A DNA stretch of 27,643 bases from Fidelibacterota bacterium UBA7303 (GTDB lineage: Bacteria > Fidelibacterota > Marinisomatia > Marinisomatales > UBA1611), in contig DKQR01000200.1 in assembly GCA_002471805.1 (NCBI GenBank), positions 1-27,643 on the forward strand, given 5' to 3'. The position numbers and the translations under genes are program-made. Below, one piece after another: positions 1 through 8,367 of the stretch. Numbering within the stretch: position 1 is the stretch's first letter; every line of letters starts with the position of its first letter. The notes below the pieces were generated by a model that was not told the DNA's origin, made no database searches, and saw only the letters and a list, made by a program, of their open reading frames with translations.

Positions 1-1047
1 CTGAGTTTGCAGGTCTGATTGGGTATCAAAAGATATGCGGCCCAGAAACACTTCGGGATATTGGTCACCCCCTTCCAGTAGAGCATAAGGATGGTCTCCT
101 TCACCATTGTACCCGCTCCAACTTTCGTTCCATGTTGGAATATCATAGCTGCCTTCTGCGTCGCCGACTATGGTCACATATTCAGGCGGGTGTTCCCAGG
201 TTTCATATGCATTTTCAATATAATCCTTCAAATTATTCTTGTTATTAACCACATTAGATGAGGATACATAATTCACTTCATACCCAACCCGGTATTTCCA
301 ATCCATGAGAATTTGAACCGTGTTTAATAGATTGCCAATATTACTGGGCAGGACATACAGGATCGATGGCCGTTGGTATTCTGTTAAAGTCCTGTCTAGT
401 GCCCCGTAGTTCACAACCATGGATTGATAGAGTGATTCAAATGCCCTGGAGCGACGCCCGGGAATGAATGGTAGTTCACAGCTGCCATTTTCCACCAGTT
501 CTATATCCGCCTGGTGAATAATAACAAGTTCCTTGGTAACCGGATTGTACTGGAACGGTGTCATAGTCACCTGCAGCAAAGATAATTCCCTGAAAACAAT
601 CGAGTTTGAAACAGATACAATTTCAGCAGGGAACAATTCATTGATCCCATATGGATCATCCGCAGCAATATGATCACCGGCTCCCTCTGAATCCCATCCA
701 TCCAGGGGGACAATGTCTACATTTTGTATTGTTTCCGATGAGATTACTGTAACATTTACATCGAACAATGTACCCGGTTCAACCGCATAATAGGTACTGG
801 TTGAGGGCAAGAAGGGTTGACCAGGTGTAACGACAGTGCCTGAATTCTTCATTACAGGTCTCACAAAGGTCTGTCCTGCTGAGCCAACCTGCTGTAATTC
901 AAATTCCGGGGTCTGGTAGTGGATCATTTCCCCTTGAACAGACTCCATGGAAGAAAAACCATTATATGATCGCCTTCCCGAGGACTCAGTGGCAAAAATA
1001 AGTGTGCATATTATTAAATTGATGAAAAGTAGTCTTCTGTTCTCCAT
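1..1047 (-). CDS. Gingipain-family (C25) cysteine protease, N-terminal part, cut by window edge
   Basis: The frame is open from the ATG at 1047 to base 1 (349 residues, no stop). A weak export signal is followed by a region typical of C25 propeptides to about residue 215. The C25 catalytic domain then begins with PSILYVLPSN near 227, WKYRVGYEV near 250, PPEYVTIVGDAEG near 287-299 and GDHPYALLEGG...PEVFLGRIS near 317-339. These are the blocks that precede the catalytic His and Cys in gingipains; both catalytic residues would lie beyond the window. The start is supported by AAAGGAA just upstream. It begins 8 bases after the pilD stop and so probably shares the pilus transcript. C25 enzymes are normally secreted, and many in this group are T9SS cargo, but the C-terminus is not visible. 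PorU, the T9SS sortase, is also C25 but usually has a longer N-terminus before the catalytic domain, so an exported protease is more likely. Confidence 0.85.
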   Translation of the reverse strand, partial: MENRRLLFINLIICTLIFATESSGRRSYNGFSSMESVQGEMIHYQTPEFELQQVGSAGQTFVRPVMKNSGTVVTPGQPFLPSTSTYYAVEPGTLFDVNVTVISSETIQNVDIVPLDGWDSEGAGDHIAADDPYGINELFPAEIVSVSNSIVFRELSLLQVTMTPFQYNPVTKELVIIHQADIELVENGSCELPFIPGRRSRAFESLYQSMVVNYGALDRTLTEYQRPSILYVLPSNIGNLLNTVQILMDWKYRVGYEVNYVSSSNVVNNKNNLKDYIENAYETWEHPPEYVTIVGDAEGSYDIPTWNESWSGYNGEGDHPYALLEGGDQYPEVFLGRISFDTQSDLQTQ

Positions 1048-1055
1048 AGTTTCCT

Positions 1056-1709
1056 TTATTGAGTAATGAATAGGTGAAAAAATGATGGATAATATACACT
1101 GCCTATATATATCCCGATTCCGGCTGCCGCAAGAAAAGGTGCAAAAGGCAATGCTCTGTCCCGATCAAAGCCTTTGTGGATAGAAACAAATATCCAGATG
1201 AATAAACTGAGTACAGCTGCCCCAAAAAGCGTCAGGGCCATTCGCATTGGCCCCAGCCAGGCGCCCAGCACAATCCCCAATTGGATATCACCATACCCCA
1301 TTCCCTGTCGTTTCGTAATGAGCCAGGTTATGCCCATAATCATACCGGGGATAACAGCACCAATAAATATTCCCCAGAGTACGGCAGTCCATGTTATCAG
1401 GCCAAGTAAAAATCCAGCCAGAGCCAATAAGATCCCGCCCAGGATAAAAAGAAGTGGGATTTGCATGGTATGAAGGTCTACCAGTCCAATTGCAATTAAC
1501 ATGGCGGCCACAGATGAAAAAAGTATCGCCTCCGTGATTGGCAGCTTTGAGAATGCCCACAGGAACAGTATCCCGCACATTATCTCTAGAATATAATTAT
1601 TTCCACGGATATGGTAGTTATCAATTTCCAGCCAGTTAATTGCCAGTTTCAAGGAAGAACCGCCCAACACTCCCGCAACCCCTGCCAATAGTAAATACAC
1701 AGCAGTCAT
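1056..1709 (-). CDS. pilD: Prepilin peptidase (PilD/GspO, A24 aspartic protease), lacking the cysteine-rich loop
   Basis: Inner-membrane aspartic protease that removes the leader of PilA and the minor prepilins. It has 217 residues, shorter than the usual 250-290. The two catalytic aspartates are present: D78 in GLVDLHTMQIP and D141 in the GMGYGD motif. The LPFAPFLA block near 187-194 is the usual C-terminal signature. The N-terminal GSSLKLAINWL (17-27) matches the GSFLNVVIYRLP segment of normal PilD, but the sequence then goes almost directly to the segment corresponding to ISIRYPLVELL (here HIRGNNYILEIM, 33-44). The cytoplasmic loop with four zinc-binding cysteines is therefore absent; the only Cys is in a membrane segment. 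The gene starts 2 bases after pilC. The peptidase role is well supported. N-methylation, normally assigned to the missing region, is uncertain. Confidence 0.93.
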   Translation of the reverse strand: MTAVYLLLAGVAGVLGGSSLKLAINWLEIDNYHIRGNNYILEIMCGILFLWAFSKLPITEAILFSSVAAMLIAIGLVDLHTMQIPLLFILGGILLALAGFLLGLITWTAVLWGIFIGAVIPGMIMGITWLITKRQGMGYGDIQLGIVLGAWLGPMRMALTLFGAAVLSLFIWIFVSIHKGFDRDRALPFAPFLAAAGIGIYIGSVYYPSFFHLFITQ

Positions 1710-1711
1710 TA

Positions 1712-2959
1712 TTATAAACCCGACTGCAGCGCTGAGCCCAGGTGAAATACAGGCAGATAGGTAAGAACAACCATTAGAGCAATCACTGCCCCTACCACCA
1801 GGATCAGCAATGGCTCAATCAATGTGGTCATTCGTTCCACGAGTGCATTGACTTGTTTCTGGTAATAATCTGCAGCCCGGTCCAGGAGGTCATCCAGTTC
1901 ACCTGTATCTTCTCCGGTAGACGCCAATTGCAGCAGAATGGAAGGAAAAACTTCAGTGCGTCTCAAGGCTGTGGATATATTATACCCATCCCGAATATAA
2001 TCTGAAGCGTCTGCAATTGCTTTTTCATATACCTTATTTTCTACCACCTTTTTTAAAAGGGAAGTTGATTCCAATACAGGAACACCGGCACCCAGAAGAA
2101 TACCAAATGTTTTACAAAATTTATTCAGGATCGTTTGATTGATGAGAGCACCAAATACGGGCAACTTCAGTTTTATGGCATCCAGAACAAACCCGCCTCG
2201 CTGCGTCTTTGAGATCAGCCATAATACAAACATGAAAACCAGGAAAACAAAGATCATGAGTCCCGCATTCTCGCTGAACCAGGCACTGAACTCCATTAAC
2301 TTTCTTGTGGCCAACGGCAGGTTTGCGCCCAGTTGTGCATAGACATCCGAGAACTTTGGGATGATCCAGAGAAACATGGCTGAAAGCATCACACCGAGGA
2401 AAATAACCATGAAGACAGGATAATTCATGGCCGATTTTACTTTTCTTCGCGTATCATCCAGATTTTCCAGATAGGATGCCAACTGGTCAAGAATTTCGTT
2501 CAGGTTTCCACTCACTTCACCGGCTTTAGTCATAGCAACAAATAAATTGTTAAATACGCCGGGATGCCGGGTTAATGATTCAGAAAGATTCATACCTTTT
2601 CTGATATTATCACCAACAGTGATGAGTATTTTTTTGAACTTTTTATGTTTTTCTTCCACAGACAGACTCTGAATCGCACGCTCCAGGGTCAGGCCGGCGG
2701 AGAACATGGTCGCCAGCTGGCGCGTAAAGAACACAATATTGGATAATGGAATTCGGTTTTTAATTTTTTCAATAGAGAGCTGGATTTCATCTAAAAAAGG
2801 CCCCAGAAAATCCAATGTGTCATCCGCTTCCTTAAGAGAAATAACCATTTGACCGCCGGTAGTAAGTTTCTGCACAGCCAGATCCAGTGATTCTGCACGG
2901 ATTTCGCCTTCTTGCCGTTTCCCTTCCAGGTCTTTTATTAAATACTGAAATACTGACAT
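1712..2959 (-). CDS. pilC: Type IV pilus inner-membrane platform protein PilC
   Basis: A 415-residue polytopic membrane protein of the GspF/PilC family, the platform on which the PilB and PilT motors act. Two T2SSF domains are visible: the first begins near residue 78 (FTRQLATMFSAGLTLERAI) and the second near 281 (FCKTFGILLGAGVPVLES), with the expected internal duplication. Membrane segments lie near 180-200, 233-250 and 381-402. The N-terminus (VFQYLIKDLEGKRQEGEI) and the final TYLPVF near 400-405 are typical of the family. Its ATG overlaps the pilB stop by one base (TAATG), implying translational coupling. Length and architecture are normal. Confidence 0.97.
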   Translation of the reverse strand: MSVFQYLIKDLEGKRQEGEIRAESLDLAVQKLTTGGQMVISLKEADDTLDFLGPFLDEIQLSIEKIKNRIPLSNIVFFTRQLATMFSAGLTLERAIQSLSVEEKHKKFKKILITVGDNIRKGMNLSESLTRHPGVFNNLFVAMTKAGEVSGNLNEILDQLASYLENLDDTRRKVKSAMNYPVFMVIFLGVMLSAMFLWIIPKFSDVYAQLGANLPLATRKLMEFSAWFSENAGLMIFVFLVFMFVLWLISKTQRGGFVLDAIKLKLPVFGALINQTILNKFCKTFGILLGAGVPVLESTSLLKKVVENKVYEKAIADASDYIRDGYNISTALRRTEVFPSILLQLASTGEDTGELDDLLDRAADYYQKQVNALVERMTTLIEPLLILVVGAVIALMVVLTYLPVFHLGSALQSGL

Positions 2960-4680
2960 TACAATTCTTCTACTGTTGAACGTAAGATTTCCTCAATGGT
3001 TGTTGTACCATCCAGGACTCTTTTTATGCCTGCTTCCCGAAGTGCTGTCATACCGTTTTTCAGAGCTGCTTCTCGAATTTCATCTTCATTTGCATTATCA
3101 TATACAAGGCTGCGTAAGTTGCGTGACATTGGGATCATTTCAAAAATGGCAGTACGGCCGCGATAACCAGTGTTCCGGCATTCTGCACATCCTTTTCCCC
3201 GCCACAAATCTTCCTTAACACGACCAGAATCCAAGCCAATAAAAGCCAATTCCTCTTTCGTAGGTGTATACTCCTCCTTGCATTTAGCACAAAGACGCCG
3301 CACCAGTCTCTGGGCCATGACCAGATTTAAGCAAGATCCAACCAGGAATGGAGCAATGCCGATATCCAGCAATCGGGTGATGGTACCAGGAGCATCATTG
3401 GCATGGACAGTGGAAAATACCAGGTGGCCAGTGAGCGCGAATTTTACTGCGATATCTGCCGTTTCGCCATCTCGAATTTCCCCGATCAATAATATATCAG
3501 GATCCTGACGTAGTATGGAACGCAGGGAACCTGCAAATGTCAAACCAATGTCCTCAAAAACCTGTACCTGGTTGATACCGTCCAGCTGATACTCAACTGG
3601 GTCTTCCACCGTGGTAATATTGGTACGTTCATTTTTTATTTCCTTCAGGGATGCGTATAGAGATGTAGACTTCCCCGATCCCGTAGGCCCGGAGACCACC
3701 ACTAGTCCATAAGGCTGATTGATCACTTTTTTAAATATACCAAGATTGGCTTGGGGAAAACCCAGGGACGACAGATTAAAATCAAAACCAGTCTTATCCA
3801 GAAGGCGCATGACAACCTTCTCCCCGTAAACCGTTGGCAAAATGGAAACACGAACATCGATATCCTTCCCGGGAGCCTTAATGGAAAAACGTCCATCCTG
3901 AGGCAAACGCTTTTCCGCAATATTCAATTTGGACAAAATTTTAATTCTCGTGGACAGACCGCTTAATGATGAAATTGGCGGGGTCATGATGATTTGTAGT
4001 ACACCATCGATACGAATCCGCACTGTAACCTGCCCTTCCTGGGGTTCAAGATGAATATCTGTGGCCCGTTCCTTGATCGCTTCCTGAAGGATCAGGTTCA
4101 CCAGTTTTACAATAGGCGCATCTTCTGCTGAAGCTTTATCAGGGGAAAGATCAACTAATTCTTCGGATCCTTCCTGACCGGATATAACTGTGATTCCAGA
4201 GATGGCTTCATCCACTTCCGCTGATTTTTGGATTTCACCGTATACTTTTTCCAGTGCCTTTTCCAGTAGTGTCGGCCCGGTCACAAGGATTTCCGGATTC
4301 AGTTTTGTCAGTCTCTTGATAGAATCAATGGCCACCAGGTCTTCCGGATCTTCCATGGCCACCATCAGTGTTGTTTCATTTTTACTTACTGCCATAACAC
4401 GATTAGTCCTGGCAAAATCCTCCGGGATCATGGCTGCAACGGTGGAATCCGCATCCAGCAGAATAAAATTATCCGCTTTTTTATATCCCAGCTGCATGGA
4501 ATAAACAGTCATCAAGTCATCTTCATTGATAAAATTCATATCCATTAGTGTTTGACCCAGTTTTTCATGGGTATTCTTTTGCTGGACCAGGGCCTCGTTC
4601 AATTGACTTTCTGAGATCTTCTGCTGGTGAACCAGGATTTCGCCAATCCTGGAAAACTGTGGATTAAATTCTGTGTTCAT
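2959..4680 (-). CDS. pilB: Type IV pilus extension ATPase PilB with N-terminal MshEN domain
   Basis: Hexameric cytoplasmic motor that drives pilus assembly, 573 residues. An N-terminal MshEN-type region has two tandem motifs, RIGEILVHQQKISESQL (11-27) and KLGQTLMDMNFINEDDL (40-56). This fold binds cyclic di-GMP in MshE and related ATPases. The secretion ATPase core follows: Walker A GPTGSGKST at 331-339, Asp box ITTVEDPVEY at 355-364, Walker B around DPDILLIGEIRD at 393-404, and His box TGHLVFSTVHAND at 417-429. The zinc tetracysteine is C464, C467, C498 and C501, which separates PilB/GspE from PilT. There is no clear Shine-Dalgarno before the ATG. The 31-base gap from the preceding gene holds an AT-rich inverted repeat. 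Control by c-di-GMP is inferred from the motif. Confidence 0.97.
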   Translation of the reverse strand: MNTEFNPQFSRIGEILVHQQKISESQLNEALVQQKNTHEKLGQTLMDMNFINEDDLMTVYSMQLGYKKADNFILLDADSTVAAMIPEDFARTNRVMAVSKNETTLMVAMEDPEDLVAIDSIKRLTKLNPEILVTGPTLLEKALEKVYGEIQKSAEVDEAISGITVISGQEGSEELVDLSPDKASAEDAPIVKLVNLILQEAIKERATDIHLEPQEGQVTVRIRIDGVLQIIMTPPISSLSGLSTRIKILSKLNIAEKRLPQDGRFSIKAPGKDIDVRVSILPTVYGEKVVMRLLDKTGFDFNLSSLGFPQANLGIFKKVINQPYGLVVVSGPTGSGKSTSLYASLKEIKNERTNITTVEDPVEYQLDGINQVQVFEDIGLTFAGSLRSILRQDPDILLIGEIRDGETADIAVKFALTGHLVFSTVHANDAPGTITRLLDIGIAPFLVGSCLNLVMAQRLVRRLCAKCKEEYTPTKEELAFIGLDSGRVKEDLWRGKGCAECRNTGYRGRTAIFEMIPMSRNLRSLVYDNANEDEIREAALKNGMTALREAGIKRVLDGTTTIEEILRSTVEEL

Positions 4681-4698
4681 AATATATATTCAATATTA

Positions 4699-4715
4699 TT
4701 AAAGTATAACTTTAA
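4699..4715. repeat. Perfect 7-bp inverted repeat over the stop of the Ig lipoprotein gene
   Basis: The sequence is TTAAAGT, ATA, ACTTTAA: two 7-base arms with a 3-base spacer. It overlaps the stop codon of the Ig-domain gene (4712-4714) and sits just upstream of pilB. It could be a weak attenuating hairpin, an RNA processing point or an operator. On the minus strand it contains TATACT, close to a -10 box, but I see no convincing -35. AT-rich palindromes of this size also occur by chance. Confidence 0.35.
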
Positions 4716-6958
4716 GGGCAACCTACATTCGTGGGTGAACGTACCAGTTGAATATCCAATGGATCACTGGCAGTGATCTGCGGAATCAGCAGGGTGGCGC
4801 TGATGGTCGCTGTAAAATCTTCAAAAGTACATATGCCGTTCTCATCATCCGTACTCTGCCATATGCATAATTCCCTAGGAAAGGTCGCCAGAATCCTCGC
4901 TTGGCCATCTTCATCTGTCTTTACAACCGCTTCACAACCAATCATATGATACCCATTCCATTCACCGTCACCTTCGCCTACGTCAAAGGTGTTGTCAATG
5001 CCGTCTATACCAAAATCATCGAAATGTTCTGATACTTCGCGAACATCCCAATTACCGTCACCTGTAGTATCAATGGCATCATGGTCATCGTTCCATGTAC
5101 CCCAATCCATGGTCTCCGGATTATCATCCGTTCCATAGTCTCTCCAGGTAAAACAATCGTCGCCAGCACCAAGACCATTAACGCCTACATCCTGGTAAGC
5201 TTCATAACCAACTTCACCCCATACTGAAACACCTGTACCGCCAAAAGCAATCGGGGCATTGGCAACAGGATTACCGTAAAAATCAATTACAATTGCTGTA
5301 ATCTCCACAACCGCTTCCGTTGTGGCCATTGGCAGTGTAAAATCCCAGTACTGAAAACTGGACATCAATGTGACCTGACCAGGCATGAAAAATAAAGTCG
5401 CATCGCCTTCATCTTCATTAATAAGCGCTGAGACTGTATCCCCATTTGCTCCAAAGGTTAAGGCCCTGACACGTCCAATATCGCCAATGGCATCCGTGGA
5501 ATAAGTAATCTGGGAAAATGCCACTCCAGAAAAACTTTCCCCATTCAAATTTTCATTATTGCTGAAACTGACACCCTCCACAAACGCATCAATCACCGTG
5601 TCTGGAGGTATGGGGACTATGCTCCAATAAATATAGGTGGAATCCTCCACTGGATTATACCAGATATCGGAAACAATTGCTGCGCATTCCGTACGGTAAA
5701 ACCCGCCGCCAATCGCTTCGGTTGCCTGCGGGTCATATTCAGCTTCGATATGGTAGGGCGCACCCGAAGCAATAATCACAGGAACGGCAATACTTTCCAG
5801 GGCATTATTGCTGCTGTCACATACAGTAGTTTCATTTGTATTCGTGGTCGCAATTACCCTGACCGGTCCAGGTTCAGTACCGCTATTGATAGAGACAGTT
5901 GCAATACCGTTAACTGTCTGTACGTACACGCTTTTCTGGCCTGGTGAGTTTAGGTAAGATTCATTCAATACTGGTTCAAGTGTAAAATTTACTGTGGTCG
6001 GAGTGGTAATAAGATTCCCATTATCGTCATATACTTTTGCTCTGATATCTGTGGATTCAATACCGCCCCCATCTCTTACAACAATTCTGCTCGGATTTGA
6101 CGCCGGTATTTCAATGTAGGCGCAGTATCCTACAGCGCTTTCCGAACCAATAATGATCTGTTGTGCTACAGAAACACTATCCTGTATTTCCGGATGATAA
6201 AATTTTACATTCACTGTTCCTGGTCCCACATTCTCATTAAAACTGTAAGCTTCGAATACCGTGTTGATCTTGCCGGCATCATCTGTAAAGCAGGTATCCG
6301 CACAGAGCAGACTGCCTTGTTCAGATTCCAGAGTCAGATTCACACCAGAAAGTTCATCGCCATAGGCGTTTTCCAATAAAACCACAAAATCAGTACTTCC
6401 GCCTAAGTCTACCTGATCATCTGCCGATATATTGATAGTATATGGCCAGATCTGATCCGGTTCATTATAAACGGAGAATTCCACATTATCGATAATATCA
6501 TTGGTATATTTAACTGTTATGATGGCCCCGGATGAACTAGTGGTCTCAATTTTTTTCTCATTCAAGTCAGGCGTAAACCGGGCCAGGGCATAGCCATTGC
6601 CGCCTAGGTCGGGAAAACCATATTCCTTAAAATTTGGTATATACTTAGTGGTAGGATCATTAGTGTCAAAACTGCCGGAAACCCCAGAAACGGAAAATAT
6701 TAATGATTTTCCATTCACTCCACCTCCATCCCCATCTACGAGCCGGGCAATAACAACTGCACTGGTTTGGGGATTGGACAAAACCTCCCCTACAATGACT
6801 GGATTTGAAGTGGAACCCACAATAAAACGGGTGACCAGGGACAAAGAACCGCTTTCAGCGGTTGCACTATCATCGGGAATCCGGTCATCGCATGAAAAAT
6901 GGACTATCAATGAGATTGCCAGAATATGAAATAAAAATTGAGTTATAATCCTTTTCAT
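4712..6958 (-). CDS. Predicted surface lipoprotein with Ig-like (Big-type) domains, inside the pilus operon
   Basis: A 748-residue exported protein that I do not recognise as a named pilus component. The N-terminus is a hydrophobic signal followed by HFSC (Cys23), a plausible though imperfect lipobox, and an acidic Ser-rich stretch as in surface lipoproteins. The body is a series of beta-sandwich segments resembling invasin-type Big domains, for example PVIVGEVLSNPQTSAVVIAR near 53-72, QVDLGGSTDFVVLLENAYGD near 182-201, then similar blocks near 290-395 and 540-580. Near 630-669 there is an Asp/Gly-rich acidic stretch (DTTGDGNWD, then GIDGIDN and VGEGDGEWNG) that looks like calcium-binding loops. 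No T9SS C-terminal signal is present. A strong GAGGAG Shine-Dalgarno lies upstream, and the gene begins 2 bases after pilQ. Its position suggests a pilus-linked adhesin or secretin-associated protein, possibly analogous to PilY1 but not similar in the sequence I can see. Confidence 0.8.
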   Translation of the reverse strand: MKRIITQFLFHILAISLIVHFSCDDRIPDDSATAESGSLSLVTRFIVGSTSNPVIVGEVLSNPQTSAVVIARLVDGDGGGVNGKSLIFSVSGVSGSFDTNDPTTKYIPNFKEYGFPDLGGNGYALARFTPDLNEKKIETTSSSGAIITVKYTNDIIDNVEFSVYNEPDQIWPYTINISADDQVDLGGSTDFVVLLENAYGDELSGVNLTLESEQGSLLCADTCFTDDAGKINTVFEAYSFNENVGPGTVNVKFYHPEIQDSVSVAQQIIIGSESAVGYCAYIEIPASNPSRIVVRDGGGIESTDIRAKVYDDNGNLITTPTTVNFTLEPVLNESYLNSPGQKSVYVQTVNGIATVSINSGTEPGPVRVIATTNTNETTVCDSSNNALESIAVPVIIASGAPYHIEAEYDPQATEAIGGGFYRTECAAIVSDIWYNPVEDSTYIYWSIVPIPPDTVIDAFVEGVSFSNNENLNGESFSGVAFSQITYSTDAIGDIGRVRALTFGANGDTVSALINEDEGDATLFFMPGQVTLMSSFQYWDFTLPMATTEAVVEITAIVIDFYGNPVANAPIAFGGTGVSVWGEVGYEAYQDVGVNGLGAGDDCFTWRDYGTDDNPETMDWGTWNDDHDAIDTTGDGNWDVREVSEHFDDFGIDGIDNTFDVGEGDGEWNGYHMIGCEAVVKTDEDGQARILATFPRELCIWQSTDDENGICTFEDFTATISATLLIPQITASDPLDIQLVRSPTNVGCP

Positions 6959-6960
6959 GA

Positions 6961-8346
6961 TTATTCTCCTCGTTGGAATGATGGTTTGGTATTCATCACA
7001 TTCTTTTCATAATTAATCATATCGTTTGTTTTGGTGATACCGGTGTAGGCATCCACCACAATTTTTGGGGTGATCTGAACTATAAGATCGGTTTTCCGCT
7101 CAACAACATTGTTGCTTGTAAATATTTTTTCTCCCACGTAGGGGATCTTATGTAAAAGTGGAAACTTGTAAACGGTTCTTTTTTTGTCATTGCTCAAAAG
7201 ACCGCCAATGATGATGGATTCTCCGTCTTTGACCCGGATCGTGGTGGATGATGTCCGACTTTTCACCCTGGGAATATTGTTGTCCGGTCCAATAAATTCG
7301 AAAATGGTTGAAACTTCCGGTTCAACTTTTACTGTAATAAACCCATCTGTATTAACGGTGGGAAGTATATTTAATTTTATTCCCACTTCTTCTCTCTGCA
7401 CCTGTACCTGACCACCAACCCCGCCGGAACTGAGGATATAAGGAACGATATCCACCAGCTTGATATTTGCTTCTCTGCCATTAATTGTAGTCAAACGGGA
7501 ATTAGCCAGCACTTCTGCTTTATTATCTTTTAACAGCAGGTCCAATGTGAAATCGAATGCAGTTAATTGCCTGCTGAAAAATCGCGGATACAGTCTTGTT
7601 TTATCTTTTTTATTACTAAGCCTGTTATATCCCATGGTGGCGGGCAGATCAGCAAATGTTTGATCTTCAGGCAGCACCGATCCCCCCCCTGCAATGACCT
7701 CTTCCCCAGTCTCAGCCAGGATTGTGCTGTATTTAGATAACCGGGACCAGTCAATACCAAGTTGTTCTTCAGCATCTACCGCAACTTCGATAAGCCTTGT
7801 CTCCAGCATGATCTGAATAGCGGGGACATCGATCTCTTCTATCACTTTGATGATTTCTGCGATCTTTTTCGGTGAAGCATTGACCAGAAGCCTATTCCCG
7901 GATATATCAACCTGAATCTGGTCTGAAATATCCTGCAGGATCGTTTTTACATCTTCTGCAGAAGCGTATTTCAGCGTAATCACATAGGATGTAACTCCAA
8001 CCTCCTCTTTCAGTTTTCTGGGATCCGCAATCAGGAAAGAATTTCCCACGATCTCATAACTTAAGCCAACCGCCCGGACCACCAGATTGATCGCCTGTTC
8101 AATAGGCACATTATCCAGGTGAATGGAAATCTTATCCTGCTGATTGACATTGGGGTCAGTGACAATATTGTAGCCGCTCTCTTTGGCCAAAATGGACAGA
8201 ATTCCCGGCAGGAACGCGTCTTCTGCATGAAGTGTGATTAACACTTCATCAGAAGCAGCTGTGTCTAAACTGGGTTGTGCAGCCAGCGGCGTGTGTGCTG
8301 TCACAAACAGTCCAAAGAGAATTACTGATTTAAATTTCAGGATCAT
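6961..8346 (-). CDS. pilQ: Type IV pilus secretin PilQ
   Basis: Outer-membrane secretin through which the pilus exits. 461 residues with a signal peptide cleaved after about A23 (PLAAQ). An STN/N0-like domain lies near 36-108 (LITLHAEDAFLPGILSILAK), and an N1-type secretin_N domain near 120-175 (YVITLKYASAEDVKTILQDI). The secretin barrel domain occupies about 178-432, with VPYI at 301 and the signature VKDGESIIIGGLLSND near 372-387 followed by PLLHKIPYVGEKIF. It is shorter than many PilQ proteins because no N-terminal AMIN (peptidoglycan-binding) domains are present, which resembles the simpler secretins. A GGAAAT Shine-Dalgarno-like site lies before the ATG. It is the distal member of the pilM-N-O-P-Q block, the usual order. 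Confidence 0.95.
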   Translation of the reverse strand: MILKFKSVILFGLFVTAHTPLAAQPSLDTAASDEVLITLHAEDAFLPGILSILAKESGYNIVTDPNVNQQDKISIHLDNVPIEQAINLVVRAVGLSYEIVGNSFLIADPRKLKEEVGVTSYVITLKYASAEDVKTILQDISDQIQVDISGNRLLVNASPKKIAEIIKVIEEIDVPAIQIMLETRLIEVAVDAEEQLGIDWSRLSKYSTILAETGEEVIAGGGSVLPEDQTFADLPATMGYNRLSNKKDKTRLYPRFFSRQLTAFDFTLDLLLKDNKAEVLANSRLTTINGREANIKLVDIVPYILSSGGVGGQVQVQREEVGIKLNILPTVNTDGFITVKVEPEVSTIFEFIGPDNNIPRVKSRTSSTTIRVKDGESIIIGGLLSNDKKRTVYKFPLLHKIPYVGEKIFTSNNVVERKTDLIVQITPKIVVDAYTGITKTNDMINYEKNVMNTKPSFQRGE

Positions 8347-8367
8347 ATTTTATTTCCCATACTTTAA

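Noticed and set aside
1..1047. Possibility that the truncated C25 gene is the T9SS sortase PorU
   Set aside because: The catalytic-domain blocks begin near residue 225, earlier than expected for PorU, and no other T9SS machinery gene is nearby. The missing C-terminus leaves a small chance.
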